Source: DATMTS01 sp035564555 (lineage in GTDB: Bacteria > Actinomycetota > Actinomycetes > Actinomycetales > Microbacteriaceae). From it: 64,000 bases of DNA. Under the pieces are notes generated by a model. That model saw only the letters and a program-made list of their open reading frames with translations. It was not told the DNA's origin and did not search any database. The position numbers and the translations under genes are program-made. The stretch covers positions 117,346 through 181,345 of the forward strand of contig DATMTS010000106.1 in assembly GCA_035564555.1 (NCBI GenBank), given 5' to 3'. Below are positions 45,148-54,506 of the stretch, one piece after another. Every line of letters begins with the position of its first letter. Position 1 is the stretch's first letter.

Positions 45148-45553
45148 ACGAGCCCATCCCCTTCACCGCTTCGACGTCTTCCTTCACGCTGTCCACCGAC
45201 TCGGTCGGCATGGGGGGCATGCCCTTCTGCAGAAAACGCATGCCGAGGAACACCAGCAGTCCCGCGAGCAACAGCAGCGCGACACCGACGATGAGCGCAG
45301 CGAGCCAGGCGGGCAACGCGACGGCGATGCCCAGCACCGCGGCGGCGACCAGGACGCCCAACGCGAAGAACGCGAAACCGGCTGCGACGACGAAGAAGCC
45401 GATGCCGATGCCGGCATGCTTCGCCTTGAATGCGAGTTCCTTCTTGAACTGCGCGAGTTCCGCTCTGATCAGATTGCCGATCAGGGTGGGCAGGGCGCGC
45501 ACCAAGGCGATCAGCGACCGGGTGTCTCTCGATTCGTTCGTCACGATTCTCAC
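45137..45553 (-). CDS. Actinobacterial holin-X family membrane protein
   Basis: A 138-residue protein with an N-terminal amphipathic helix (LPTLIGNLIRAELAQFKKELAFKAKHAG) and two long transmembrane helices. It matches the Phage_holin_3_6/Act-Holin-X pattern. Despite the name these are chromosomal envelope proteins, and nothing phage-like is nearby. It is translationally coupled to the DUF3618 gene. Confidence 0.82.
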   Translation of the reverse strand: MRIVTNESRDTRSLIALVRALPTLIGNLIRAELAQFKKELAFKAKHAGIGIGFFVVAAGFAFFALGVLVAAAVLGIAVALPAWLAALIVGVALLLLAGLLVFLGMRFLQKGMPPMPTESVDSVKEDVEAVKGMGSYDR

Positions 45554-45564
45554 CGTCCCGGCGG

Positions 45565-45960
45565 CTACTCGCCGTCCTTCACGGTGCCCAGATCGCCGGC
45601 GGATGCCGCCGCCGCCTCGCCCGCGGTGGTTGCGGCTGCTTCTGCCGCGCTACTGCCGGAGGCGGTGAATGGCTCCGTCTTCGCGGTGCGCGACACGGCC
45701 CGGGAAGCCGACGCGGCATCCTTGCGTGCTGCGGTCACCGACGCGACGACCTTCTTGCCCGCGTCGATCAACGCACCCGGGATGTCGCCCACCGTGTCGG
45801 CGGCGAGGTCTTGCACCTGGTGGACCTGCTTTTGGATGCCGGGGCTCTGCCACACCCTGCGGGCCCCCGCGGCCATCTGCTCATAGCGCTTTCGGCCGGC
45901 GCGTGTGCCGAGCACATAACCGACGCCCAATCCCGCAACGAAGAGAAGTCTGCCCTTCAT
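45565..45960 (-). CDS. YtxH-like small membrane protein
   Basis: A 131-residue protein that begins MKGRLLFVAGLGVGYVLGTRAGRKRYEQM, a glycine-zipper transmembrane segment followed by a basic R-K-R-Y motif, as in YtxH-type proteins. The rest is helical and alanine-rich, ending in a low-complexity A/S/T tail. It is the first gene of the three-protein membrane set and lies only 15 bases after the hemY stop, so it can be read from the heme promoter. Confidence 0.75.
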   Translation of the reverse strand: MKGRLLFVAGLGVGYVLGTRAGRKRYEQMAAGARRVWQSPGIQKQVHQVQDLAADTVGDIPGALIDAGKKVVASVTAARKDAASASRAVSRTAKTEPFTASGSSAAEAAATTAGEAAAASAGDLGTVKDGE

Positions 45961-45975
45961 GGTGCCCCCTTGTCG

Positions 45976-47679
45976 TCAGTCCTTTTCGGTCAACAGTCTC
46001 CAGCGTAGACCCCGGATGCGGGCCGCCGCCTCCCTTGCGTCGGGTACGACCGACGCGATACCGGTTCCGCTCAACCAGGATCCGGTCGCCTCGAGACCAG
46101 GCATCCCCTGCAGGCTCTCCTGCACCTCGGTGATCCGCTCGCGCTGCCCGCGCACGGTGCCGGGTACCGCGTTCGTCCACCCCGTGCGGTCCCAGCCGAC
46201 GAGCATGGATGCCGTCAGCGGAATGCCCAGAAGCACACTCGCGTCGGCGAGCGCCGCATCGCGCAGCGTCTCGTCGTCGAGTGCCTGGGGGTGATCGTCG
46301 CTGCCGGCACGGCCGTAGGACAGGCGCAGAACATGTCTGCCCTCGGGGAGTTGCTCCGCCAGCCATCGCCACTTCGCGCTCGCGTGCGTCAGCGCCTTCG
46401 CGCGGATGTCAGGCACGTCTTCGGCGACGAGCACTCCGGTGCCGCGCGGCGCCGAGTCGAGTCGAGGTGCGTCGACCACGAGGGTGACCAGTTCGACGCT
46501 CGTCGGCCGCGGCCAGTCGAGCGCGCGGAGCGCGGCGAGGTCGCCGGAGGCGCCGGCCAGCAGAGCGAGCGCCTGATCGGCGGGCACCGCCAGCACTACG
46601 GCGTCGGCCTGCAGCGTCTCCCCGTCGGCCAGCTCCGCCTGCCAGGCTCCGGGGGCCGCGCCCGAGGTCGCCGCAGTCTCGGAGGCAGCCGCGCGCGCTG
46701 TGTCGGGGGCCGCGGCGTCGCCTGTCGCGACATCCGAGGCGACGGCGCCGTACAGGCCGACCACCCGCGTTGCCGTGCGGACGACGCCGCCCCGGGCCGC
46801 GACATCCGCCTCGAGCGCATCGACGAGGCGCGCCATGCCACCCACCAGACCGGCGACGGCGGAACCCGGCCTGGGGCCCGCGCCCTGCGCGGCGGACGAA
46901 CCGGCCCTTCCGCCGCCCGCCGCTTCGGCGCTCGAGCGCTCCTTCGCCTGCGCCAGCAGTAGGGCGACGCCACCGGAGAGCGAGCCCGCCCGGGTCAGCG
47001 CCGCGTTCAGACCCGGCGCGGCCACGGCGGTGTCGAGCAGATCGGGAGCCGCCGAGTACACGCCGCTCGTCACGGGGGTGACAAGCCAGTCGTGCACCGC
47101 CGCTCCCATCCGGCGGCGCACGAGCCGACCGAGATTGCGCTCCTGGCCGATCTTGAGCACCGGCATGAGCCTGTCGAGGTACGCGCGAAACGCGCCCCGC
47201 CAGCCGATGGCGGCGATCACGTCTTCAGCCAGCGGCACACTCGGGATTCCGAGCAGTCCACCCTTGGGCGCCGGCACGGCCCCGCGGGGCAGCTGCAGCC
47301 ACGCGCCCGCCGGGTTCGGCGAGACGACCGCGTCGCCCAGACCGAGATCGTCGATGAGGGCGGCAACGTGTCCGCCTCGCGTTGCGAAGCTCTCCGCGCC
47401 GGCGTCGAGCACGATGCCGGCGACCGTGTGCCTGGCGACCGAGCCGCCCAGCTGATCGGATGCCTCCAGCACGGTCACGTCGAAGCCGGGTCGGGCGAGC
47501 TCCCGAGCGGCCACGAGCCCGCCGATACCGCCGCCGACGACCAGCACGCGGGTCGCCGGTTCTTCGAGCGCCCGCTCGGCCAGCGTGCGGGCCTCATCGT
47601 GCGGCACGCGGTTCTCGTTCCCGGCGTCCTTCCCGTGCTGCGCGGCGCCCGGCGCGGCGCCCGGCGCGGCGCCCGTCAT
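45976..47679 (-). CDS. hemY: Coproporphyrinogen III oxidase (protoporphyrinogen oxidase family)
   Basis: A 567-residue FAD enzyme, called CgoX/HemY in Gram-positives, that oxidises coproporphyrinogen III to coproporphyrin III. VLVVGGGIGGLVAARELA binds FAD; GGSVARHTVAGIVLDAGAESFATRGG and VTPVTSGVYSAAPDLL are family blocks. Two Ala/Gly-rich inserts (about residues 248-272 and 310-345) make it longer than usual. The N-terminus is also low complexity (GAAPGAAPGAA). Its ATG overlaps the hemE stop (ATGA). Confidence 0.93.
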   Translation of the reverse strand: MTGAAPGAAPGAAQHGKDAGNENRVPHDEARTLAERALEEPATRVLVVGGGIGGLVAARELARPGFDVTVLEASDQLGGSVARHTVAGIVLDAGAESFATRGGHVAALIDDLGLGDAVVSPNPAGAWLQLPRGAVPAPKGGLLGIPSVPLAEDVIAAIGWRGAFRAYLDRLMPVLKIGQERNLGRLVRRRMGAAVHDWLVTPVTSGVYSAAPDLLDTAVAAPGLNAALTRAGSLSGGVALLLAQAKERSSAEAAGGGRAGSSAAQGAGPRPGSAVAGLVGGMARLVDALEADVAARGGVVRTATRVVGLYGAVASDVATGDAAAPDTARAAASETAATSGAAPGAWQAELADGETLQADAVVLAVPADQALALLAGASGDLAALRALDWPRPTSVELVTLVVDAPRLDSAPRGTGVLVAEDVPDIRAKALTHASAKWRWLAEQLPEGRHVLRLSYGRAGSDDHPQALDDETLRDAALADASVLLGIPLTASMLVGWDRTGWTNAVPGTVRGQRERITEVQESLQGMPGLEATGSWLSGTGIASVVPDAREAAARIRGLRWRLLTEKD

Positions 47680-48791
47680 GCCGGCTGCTCGTGCGCGAAT
47701 TCAACGAGACGCGTCAGCACGTCCGGATCGGTCTCGGGCGGAACTCCGTGTCCCAGGTTGAGAACATGCGAGGGCGCGCTGCGCCCGCGGCGCAGTACGT
47801 CGAGCACATGATCCTGCAGCACCGACCATGGCGCGTCGAGCATGGCCGGATCGATGTTGCCCTGCAGCGGCACGATGTTGCCCAGCCGGCGGCTCGCTTC
47901 ATCGAGCGGAACGCGGTAGTCGACACCGACGACATCGGCGCCGACATCGTGCATCGCCACGAGCAATTCGCCGGTTCCCACCCCGAAGTGCACGATGGGC
48001 ACGTTTCGATCGCCTTGCGCCGTCTGATACGCGAGTCCGCGCACCGGCCCCAGCGCGCGAGTGGATGCCGGAGCCACGTGACGCACGTAGTCGTCGAGCG
48101 AGAGGGCACCCGCCCACGAGTCGAACAGCTGGGCGGCGCTGGCGCCCGCCTGCAGCTGGGCGTGCAGGAACTCGCCGGTCACGTCGGCGGCCCACTCCAT
48201 CAGCGCGCTCCAGGCGTGCGGGTCGGCGTGCATCATCGTTCGCGCACGGATGTGATCCTTCGACGGCCCGCCTTCGACGAGATAGGCGGCAAGAGTGAAG
48301 GGAGCACCGGCGAAGCCGATCAGGGGCGTGTCGCCGTCGCCCAGCGCTGCAAGCGCGGCGACCGTACGACGCACGCCCTCCGCCACCGGCTGCAGCGCCG
48401 CGGCATCCAGCCGGGGCAGGGCCGCGACGTCGGCGCCGGTGCGCACCGGGCGTCCGAGCACCGGCCCTCGACCGGGGACGATGTCGACATCGACGCCCGC
48501 CAACCGCAACGGAATGACGATGTCGCTGAAGAAGATCGCAGCATCCACCCCGTGCCTGCGCACCGGCTGCAGGGTGATCTCACTCGCCAGCTCGGGATCC
48601 AGGCAGGCGTCCAGCATGCTGTTGCCGATGCGCAGTTCCCGATATTCCGGCAGCGAGCGCCCGGCCTGACGCATGAACCACACGGGCGTCACCTGCGGAC
48701 GCCGGCCGCCGTAGGCCTCGATGAGCCGTGAGGATGCCGTGCGCCCTGTCTGCAAGGGATGTTGCGCGTCGAGCGCGGTGTCGAGAGTCAC
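47676..48791 (-). CDS. hemE: Uroporphyrinogen decarboxylase
   Basis: A 371-residue barrel enzyme that makes coproporphyrinogen III. PVWFMRQAGRSLPEYREL and AAIFFSDIVIPLRLAGVDV contain the catalytic Arg and Asp residues, and FAGAPFTLAAYLVEGGPSKD the next block. NLGHGVPPETDPDVL closes the protein. The start is GTG at 48791. It is the first gene of the minus-strand heme run, with its promoter in the 206-base gap to the SDR gene. Confidence 0.95.
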   Translation of the reverse strand: MTLDTALDAQHPLQTGRTASSRLIEAYGGRRPQVTPVWFMRQAGRSLPEYRELRIGNSMLDACLDPELASEITLQPVRRHGVDAAIFFSDIVIPLRLAGVDVDIVPGRGPVLGRPVRTGADVAALPRLDAAALQPVAEGVRRTVAALAALGDGDTPLIGFAGAPFTLAAYLVEGGPSKDHIRARTMMHADPHAWSALMEWAADVTGEFLHAQLQAGASAAQLFDSWAGALSLDDYVRHVAPASTRALGPVRGLAYQTAQGDRNVPIVHFGVGTGELLVAMHDVGADVVGVDYRVPLDEASRRLGNIVPLQGNIDPAMLDAPWSVLQDHVLDVLRRGRSAPSHVLNLGHGVPPETDPDVLTRLVEFAHEQPA

Positions 48792-48982
48792 TCGTCGATT
48801 CTGTCAAACCTCGCCTGAACGATCGGACACGAATTGCCTCCGGTGAGTGCGGATGGGGAGGATCCCACCCGCAGCCGACCGCGGTCGTCGCTAGGAGGGT
48901 TATACGTTAGCGCTCGTCTGCGATGACGGCAACGGCTGGGCCCGGATGCGCGCGGAGTTGTTGGATGGGAGGACACGGCATG

Positions 48983-48990
48983 AAGGAGGG
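48983..48990 (+). promoter_or_regulatory. Strong Shine-Dalgarno AAGGAGGG
   Basis: AAGGAGGG lies seven bases before ATG 48998 and decides that start. A weaker GGGAGGA at 48967-48973 serves an in-frame ATG at 48980, whose codons overlap this site. Confidence 0.7.
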
Positions 48991-48997
48991 CGCGAGC

Positions 48998-49765
48998 ATG
49001 TTGCTGCAGGGAAAGTCGGTCGTCGTCACGGGCGGGAGCAGCGGCATAGGCGAAGCCATCGTGCTCGCCGCCGCCCGGGAGGGGGCGAAGGTCGTGATCG
49101 ACTACGTGGCGCACCCCGACGAGACCGAGGAGCTGATCCGCAAGATCGAGTCGGCGGGCGGTCAGGCGACCAGCGTCAAGGCCGACGTGAGCTCGGTGGC
49201 CAACGTGAAGCGCATGATCGAGACGGCGGTCGACTCGTTCGGGCGGTTGGACGTGCTCGTCAACAACGCCGGGGTGGAGACCCGCACCTCGGTGCTGGAC
49301 ACCACCGAGGACGACTACGACAAGGTGCTCGACATCAACCTGAAGGGCGCGTTCTTCGGAACGCAGTTCGCCGCGAAGCAGTTCATCGACCAGAACGACG
49401 GTGGCGTGGTGATCAACATCTCCTCGGTGCACGAGGACTGGCCGATGCCGGGCAACACGGCGTACTGCCTGGCCAAGGGCGGCGAGCGGATGCTGGCACG
49501 CACCGCCGGCGTCGAGCTCGGCCCGCACGGCATCCGAGTGCTGAACGTGTGCCCCGGTGCCGTCGATACGCCGATCAACGAACAGACTCTCTCCGACCCG
49601 GAGGAAGCGAAGAAGCTGACCGATGCGATCCCATTGGGTCGGGTGGCGAAGCCGGAGGAGATCGCCGACCTCGTGGTGTATCTGGCGTCCGAGCAGGGCG
49701 GCTATGTGACGGCGACCAGCGTCGTGGTCGACGGCGGCATCATGCAGGGAAGCGTCGGCCTGTGA
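48998..49765 (+). CDS. SDR family oxidoreductase (glucose-1-dehydrogenase-like)
   Basis: A 255-residue short-chain dehydrogenase with VVVTGGSSGIGEAIVLAAA, then VLVNNAGVETRTSVLDTTEDDYD and catalytic Tyr/Lys in TAYCLAKGGERML. The closing SVVVDGGIM is typical. The layout is that of NAD(P)-dependent glucose 1-dehydrogenases. It is the first of three plus-strand genes between hemE and hemA, followed after 34 bases by the GH15 gene, suggesting sugar metabolism. The start is set by AAGGAGGG; an ATG 18 bases upstream is possible. Confidence 0.87.
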   Translation: MLLQGKSVVVTGGSSGIGEAIVLAAAREGAKVVIDYVAHPDETEELIRKIESAGGQATSVKADVSSVANVKRMIETAVDSFGRLDVLVNNAGVETRTSVLDTTEDDYDKVLDINLKGAFFGTQFAAKQFIDQNDGGVVINISSVHEDWPMPGNTAYCLAKGGERMLARTAGVELGPHGIRVLNVCPGAVDTPINEQTLSDPEEAKKLTDAIPLGRVAKPEEIADLVVYLASEQGGYVTATSVVVDGGIMQGSVGL

Positions 49766-49799
49766 ACGCCGAGGGCATGGTGCGACCGGGCTGGATGCG

Positions 49800-51641
49800 T
49801 TGACCGTGACCCGCATCGAGGATTACGCGATACTCGGCGACCTGCACACGGCGGCGCTGGTCGGCACCAACGGATCGATCGACTGGCTGTGCCTGCCCAA
49901 CTTCGACTCCCCGGCGTGTTTCGCCGCCCTGCTCGACTCGGCGAAGGCCGGCCGGTGGCTGATGGGGCCGGCTTCCGGCGGCCATTGCAGTTCGAGACGG
50001 TACCGCCCGGGAACGCTGATCTTGGAGAGCGAGTGGCATACCGACGACGGCTCGGTGCGCATCACCGACTTCATGCCCGCGCGGGATGAGACGGTGGACG
50101 TCGTCAGGATCGTCGAGGGTCTCAGCGGCACGGTTCCGATGCGCGCCGAGCTCGTGCTGCGCTTCGATTACGGGCACATCGTGCCCTGGGTGCGCCGCAG
50201 CGACGACCGGCTGATCGCGATCGCCGGTCCGGACTCGGTGTACGTCGATACTCCCGCTCCGCTGCACGGCGAGCACATGAAGACCGTGAGCGAGTTCAGC
50301 GTGAAGGCCGGGCAGCGCATCCCTTTCGTGCTCTCCTGGCTGCCCAGCCATCAACCGGCGCCGCAGCAGAAGGACGCCGAGTCGATGCTGAAGAGCACCG
50401 ACCGGTTCTGGACCGACTGGTCTTCGCACAGCCAAGCGGCCGGGCCGTACGCCGAGGCGATCCAACGCTCGCTGATCACCCTGAAGGCGCTGACCTTCAT
50501 TCCGACCGGGGGCATCACGGCGGCCGCCACGACCTCGCTGCCCGAGCAACTCGGCGGACCGCGGAACTGGGACTACCGCTACGGGTGGCTGCGCGACTCG
50601 ACGCTCGCGCTGCAGTCGCTTCTGGCCGGCGGCTACACGGAAGAAGCGATGGCCTGGCGCGACTGGCTGCTGCGTGCCGCCGCCGGGGATCCCGGTGACC
50701 TGCAGATCATGTACGGACTGGACGGACGAAGGCGGCTGCCCGAGACCACGATCGATTGGCTATCCGGATACGAGGGCTCGGCGCCGGTGCGGATCGGGAA
50801 CGCGGCGTCGCAGCAGTTCCAGCTCGACGTGTGGGGCGAAGTGCTCGACGGCCTCTCGCTGACCAGGAACGCCCTGCCCGAGCACGAGGAGACCCCGAAC
50901 AAGGATGCCTGGTCGCTGCAGCTCGCACTGATGGACCACCTGGGGAAGGTGTGGAAGCAACCGGACAACGGCCTGTGGGAGATGCGCGGGCCCCGACGGC
51001 ACTTCACCTACTCCAAGGTGATGGTGTGGGTCGGCGCCGACCGGATGATCCAGGGCGTCGAAGACTTCGGGCTGCCCGGCCCGGTCGACGCATGGCGGAG
51101 GCTGCGCGATCGCGTTCGCGCAGACATCCTGAAGAACGGCTTCAACACCAAGCTGAACAGCTTCGTGCAGTCCTACGGCAGCGAGAACCTGGATGCCAGT
51201 CTGCTGCTGATCCCCCGGGTGCGCTTCCTGCCACCCGACGACGACCGCGTGCTGGGCACCATCGACGCCGTCAAGAAGCACCTGATGCAAGACGGATTCG
51301 TGCTGCGTTACCGCGCGCAGCAGAGCGACGACGGATTGCCGGGCAGCGAAGGCGTGTTCCTCGCGTGCTCGTTCTGGCTCGTCGACGCGCTGGCCGGCGC
51401 GGGCAGGCGCGACGAGGCGGTCGAGCTCTTCGAGCGGCTGCTGACGTTGCGCAACGACGTCGGACTGCTCAGCGAGGAGTGGGACACCAAGCGCAATCGA
51501 CAACTCGGCAACACGCCTCAGGCGTTCAGCCATTACTCGCTGATCACCAGCGCGTTCCAGCTGCACCACGGCCGCGCTGACAGCAGCAACAAGCCCATCC
51601 ACAAGGGCGCAGACGGCAAGGACGAAAAGAGCGGTTCATGA
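49800..51641 (+). CDS. Glycoside hydrolase family 15 protein (glucoamylase/trehalase-like)
   Basis: A 613-residue protein. An N-terminal trehalase-like beta domain (about 1-210; YAILGDLHTAALVGTNGSIDWLCLP) leads to a GH15 (alpha/alpha)6 barrel. GPRNWDYRYGWLRDSTLAL is the family motif and the first acid is expected near SGYEGSAPVRIGN. GLLSEEWDTKRNRQLGNTPQAFSHYSLI contains the second catalytic Glu. There is no signal peptide, so it is intracellular and may hydrolyse trehalose or maltosyl substrates. The frame can start at TTG 49800 or GTG 49806. It overlaps the next gene by ATGA. Confidence 0.9.
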   Translation: MTVTRIEDYAILGDLHTAALVGTNGSIDWLCLPNFDSPACFAALLDSAKAGRWLMGPASGGHCSSRRYRPGTLILESEWHTDDGSVRITDFMPARDETVDVVRIVEGLSGTVPMRAELVLRFDYGHIVPWVRRSDDRLIAIAGPDSVYVDTPAPLHGEHMKTVSEFSVKAGQRIPFVLSWLPSHQPAPQQKDAESMLKSTDRFWTDWSSHSQAAGPYAEAIQRSLITLKALTFIPTGGITAAATTSLPEQLGGPRNWDYRYGWLRDSTLALQSLLAGGYTEEAMAWRDWLLRAAAGDPGDLQIMYGLDGRRRLPETTIDWLSGYEGSAPVRIGNAASQQFQLDVWGEVLDGLSLTRNALPEHEETPNKDAWSLQLALMDHLGKVWKQPDNGLWEMRGPRRHFTYSKVMVWVGADRMIQGVEDFGLPGPVDAWRRLRDRVRADILKNGFNTKLNSFVQSYGSENLDASLLLIPRVRFLPPDDDRVLGTIDAVKKHLMQDGFVLRYRAQQSDDGLPGSEGVFLACSFWLVDALAGAGRRDEAVELFERLLTLRNDVGLLSEEWDTKRNRQLGNTPQAFSHYSLITSAFQLHHGRADSSNKPIHKGADGKDEKSGS

Positions 51642-53044
51642 GCGTGCCCAACGTACTCATCCTCGGCGGCGGATACGTCGGTCTCTACACCGCCTGGGCG
51701 CTCAGGCCCGCCGTACGAGCCCGCGAGGTCGGCGTCACGGTTGTCGAACCGCGCCCGTACATGACGTACAAGCCGTTGCTGCCCGAGGTGGCCGGCGGCG
51801 AGACCGCGCCGCGCAACGTCACGGTCCCGCTGCGCCGCGCACTGTCGTACTGCAAGGTCGTCTCCGGCCGGTTGGAGTCATTGGACTGCCAGGCGCGCAG
51901 TGCGCAGGTGCGCCGGCTCGACGGCACGAAAGTCGAACTGCGTTACGACCACGTCGTACTCGCGCTTGGTGCGATCACGCGCGTCATCCCGACGCCCGGA
52001 CTCGAGGAGCAGGGCATCGGATTCTCCACCATCGAGGAGGCGGTGCACCTGCGCGATCACGTTCTCGATCGCATCCGCTGGGCCGCATCGACGACCGACC
52101 AGCAGGCGCGGGCGAGGGCACTCCGATTCCTCTTCGTCGGAGGCGGCTACACGGGCGTCGAGGCGATCGCCGAACTACGTGATCTGGCCGCGCACGCGAC
52201 GGCGCACTATCCGGAACTGGCGGGCGTGCGGCAACGATGGGTGCTCGTCGAGGCGGAGGGGCGGATCGCGGCGGAGCTGGGCCCGGAACTGGCGCAGTGG
52301 AGCCTTCGGCATCTGCGCGGCCGCGGCATCGAAGTGCGGCTGAACACCACCATGAAGAGCTGCGAGCACGGCGAGGTCGTGCTCGACGACGGCACGGCCT
52401 TCTCGAGCGACACGATCGTCTGGACGGCGGGAGTCACGCCGAATCCGGCGGTCAGGTCCTCGAATCTGCCCCTGGGCCCCAAGGGACATGTCGCGGCGAA
52501 CGCGCGTCTTCAGGTCGTGCGCGACGACGGAAGCGTCGTGCCCGGTGCCTGGGCGGCCGGCGACGACGCCCAGGTGCCCGATCTCACCTCCCGCAACCAG
52601 CCCTCCTATTACCCGCCGAACGCGCAGAACGCGATGCGCCAGGCAAGGCTGCTGGCCGGCAACATCGTTTCGAGCCTGCACGGCGAGCAACCTGCCGAGT
52701 ACCGGCACGTCTCGCTCGGCACCCTCGCCAGCTACGGCGCGCACAGCGGCGCCGCCGTCGTGAAGGGCGTGCGCCTGCGCGGCCTGCCCGCGTGGCTGAC
52801 CGACCGCGCGTACCACGGCCTGATGATGCCGACCCTGGGCCGCAAAGTGCGACTGTTCGGCGGGTGGGCGATCAACGCGATCACCCCGCGCGACCTCACG
52901 TCGACCTCGGCCGTGACCCATCCACGCCGGCCGTTCATCGCCGCCGCCAAAGCCGCTCTCGAACCGGACAACGCGTCAGGCAAGGGTGCCGGCAAGGAGG
53001 CGGGTGGTGGTGCGAAGCGGCACGAAACGGCCAAGACGACCTGA
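51638..53044 (+). CDS. Type II NADH dehydrogenase-like FAD oxidoreductase
   Basis: A 468-residue two-dinucleotide-fold flavoprotein. VLILGGGYVGLYTAWAL binds FAD, LRFLFVGGGYTGVEAIAEL binds NAD(P)H, and GAWAAGDDAQVPD closes the FAD site. NQPSYYPPNAQNAMRQARLLAGNI is typical of NDH-2. It passes electrons from NADH to menaquinone at the inner membrane face without pumping protons. It overlaps the GH15 gene by four bases. The C-terminal 35 residues are a Lys/Gly-rich tail. A homolog acting on another acceptor cannot be excluded. Confidence 0.88.
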   Translation: MSVPNVLILGGGYVGLYTAWALRPAVRAREVGVTVVEPRPYMTYKPLLPEVAGGETAPRNVTVPLRRALSYCKVVSGRLESLDCQARSAQVRRLDGTKVELRYDHVVLALGAITRVIPTPGLEEQGIGFSTIEEAVHLRDHVLDRIRWAASTTDQQARARALRFLFVGGGYTGVEAIAELRDLAAHATAHYPELAGVRQRWVLVEAEGRIAAELGPELAQWSLRHLRGRGIEVRLNTTMKSCEHGEVVLDDGTAFSSDTIVWTAGVTPNPAVRSSNLPLGPKGHVAANARLQVVRDDGSVVPGAWAAGDDAQVPDLTSRNQPSYYPPNAQNAMRQARLLAGNIVSSLHGEQPAEYRHVSLGTLASYGAHSGAAVVKGVRLRGLPAWLTDRAYHGLMMPTLGRKVRLFGGWAINAITPRDLTSTSAVTHPRRPFIAAAKAALEPDNASGKGAGKEAGGGAKRHETAKTT

Positions 53045-53104
53045 GCGCGACGAACGAAGACGGCTCGATTCGAACTACCGGGCTCGCGAGCGTACTCTCG
53101 AATA

Positions 53105-54457
53105 GTGCTCCTCTGCTTCACCTCGAGTCACCGCACCGCGCGGTTCGACCTCCTCGAACGACTGGAGCGTCATGCGCCCGCGATCGAGTCGGCGCTGCGC
53201 TACCACGACGAGGTGATCGCGGGCGCCGTCGTGCTGGCCACCTGCAACCGCTTCGAGGCCTATCTCGACCTGCGCGGGCCGTTCGCGGCCGAAGGAGCCA
53301 CCGGCTCGGCATCCGTGACCGACATCATCGCCTCGGCCGCAGGGATCCCCGTCGATGAACTGCGGTCGGGCAGTCAGGTGCTGAGCGAACACGAGGTGGC
53401 CGAGCATCTCTTCGCCGTCTCCAGCGGACTCGAATCGGTCGTCGTCGGCGAGGGCGAGATCGCCGGGCAGGTGCGTAGGGCGCTGCAGCAGGCGCGCCTT
53501 GCCGGGGGCGTGAGCGCCGACCTCGAGCGCCTCTTCCAAGGCGCCTCGCGGGCGTCACGCAACGTGAAGAACGGCACGGAATTGAGCAGGGCCGGCCGCT
53601 CGATCGTGCGCCTCGCCCTCGACCTCGCCGAGAGCCGGATCACCGACTGGTCGCAGACCCGTGTGCTGCTGGTCGGCACCGGAACCTACGCGGCCGCGAG
53701 CCTTGCCGCATTGCGCCTGCGCGGCGCCGTCGACGTACGCGTGTTCTCGCGTACCGGCCGCGCGGCCGCGTTCGCCGTCAAGCACGATATCGAGGCAGTT
53801 GCGCTGCACGGGCTCGAAATCGCCATCGCGGAGTGCGACCTGATCGTCACGTGCAGCATCGCGCCGTCCGTCATCGTCGACCAGGCGATGCTCCGCCGGG
53901 CCGACGCACTGCCGGGCGCCGTGTCGCGCCGACTCGTGATCGATCTGGGGCTGCCGCGAAACGTCGACCCCGATGTCGCGCACGTTGCCGGAACCGAACT
54001 GCTCGACCTCGAGACGATCAGCCTGCACGCGCCGCTGGAGGAGTTGAACGCCGCCACGGATGCCCGCCGCCTGGTCGGCGAGGCGGCCGCGGAGTTCGCG
54101 GCGCGGACGGCGGAACGCGACGTGCAGCCTGCGCTCGTCGCGCTGCGCAAGCACGTGTACGACGTGCTCGACGCCGAGATCGAACGCTCCCGGCGCCGAG
54201 GCGATGGGGAGGCGATCGAAGCCGCGCTGCGACACCTCGCCGGGGTGCTGCTGCACACCCCGTCTGTTCGTGCGCGCGAGCTCGCCCACGACGGCGATGC
54301 GGAGCGCTTCGCGGCCGGCATCGCCGCGGTGTTCGGCATCACGCCCCAAGCGGCCGACGCGGGCCGCGCAGACGACGCCCCCGAGTTCGGCGCGCTGCCG
54401 TCGAGCGGGGCCGCCGCAGACCGACCCGACACGCGCAACAGCGGAGCGGCATCCTGA
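53105..54457 (+). CDS. hemA: Glutamyl-tRNA reductase
   Basis: A 450-residue enzyme for the first committed step, glutamyl-tRNA to glutamate semialdehyde. Catalytic Cys47 is in VLATCNRFEAYLD. SEHEVAEHLFAVSSGLESVVVGEGEIAGQVRRA and the NADPH domain LLVGTGTYAAASLAAL are family marks, with the dimerisation helices at the C-terminus. The start is GTG at 53105. Residues after about 405 (EFGALPSSGAAADRPD) are a low-complexity tail. It is on the opposite strand to the other heme genes and lies 60 bases after the NDH-2 gene. Confidence 0.94.
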   Translation: MLLCFTSSHRTARFDLLERLERHAPAIESALRYHDEVIAGAVVLATCNRFEAYLDLRGPFAAEGATGSASVTDIIASAAGIPVDELRSGSQVLSEHEVAEHLFAVSSGLESVVVGEGEIAGQVRRALQQARLAGGVSADLERLFQGASRASRNVKNGTELSRAGRSIVRLALDLAESRITDWSQTRVLLVGTGTYAAASLAALRLRGAVDVRVFSRTGRAAAFAVKHDIEAVALHGLEIAIAECDLIVTCSIAPSVIVDQAMLRRADALPGAVSRRLVIDLGLPRNVDPDVAHVAGTELLDLETISLHAPLEELNAATDARRLVGEAAAEFAARTAERDVQPALVALRKHVYDVLDAEIERSRRRGDGEAIEAALRHLAGVLLHTPSVRARELAHDGDAERFAAGIAAVFGITPQAADAGRADDAPEFGALPSSGAAADRPDTRNSGAAS

Positions 54458-54506
54458 CCACCGAGTACCAGCACCGAGAGCCAGCACCGAGAGGACGGAA
54501 CCGACG

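Noticed and set aside
45137..45553. Prophage indicated by a holin
   Set aside because: Holin-X proteins are common chromosomal envelope proteins in actinobacteria; there is no endolysin, terminase, integrase or attachment site.
48980..49765. SDR start at 48980
   Set aside because: It has a usable GGGAGGA site, but the stronger AAGGAGGG and the family N-terminus favour 48998. It is kept only as an alternative.
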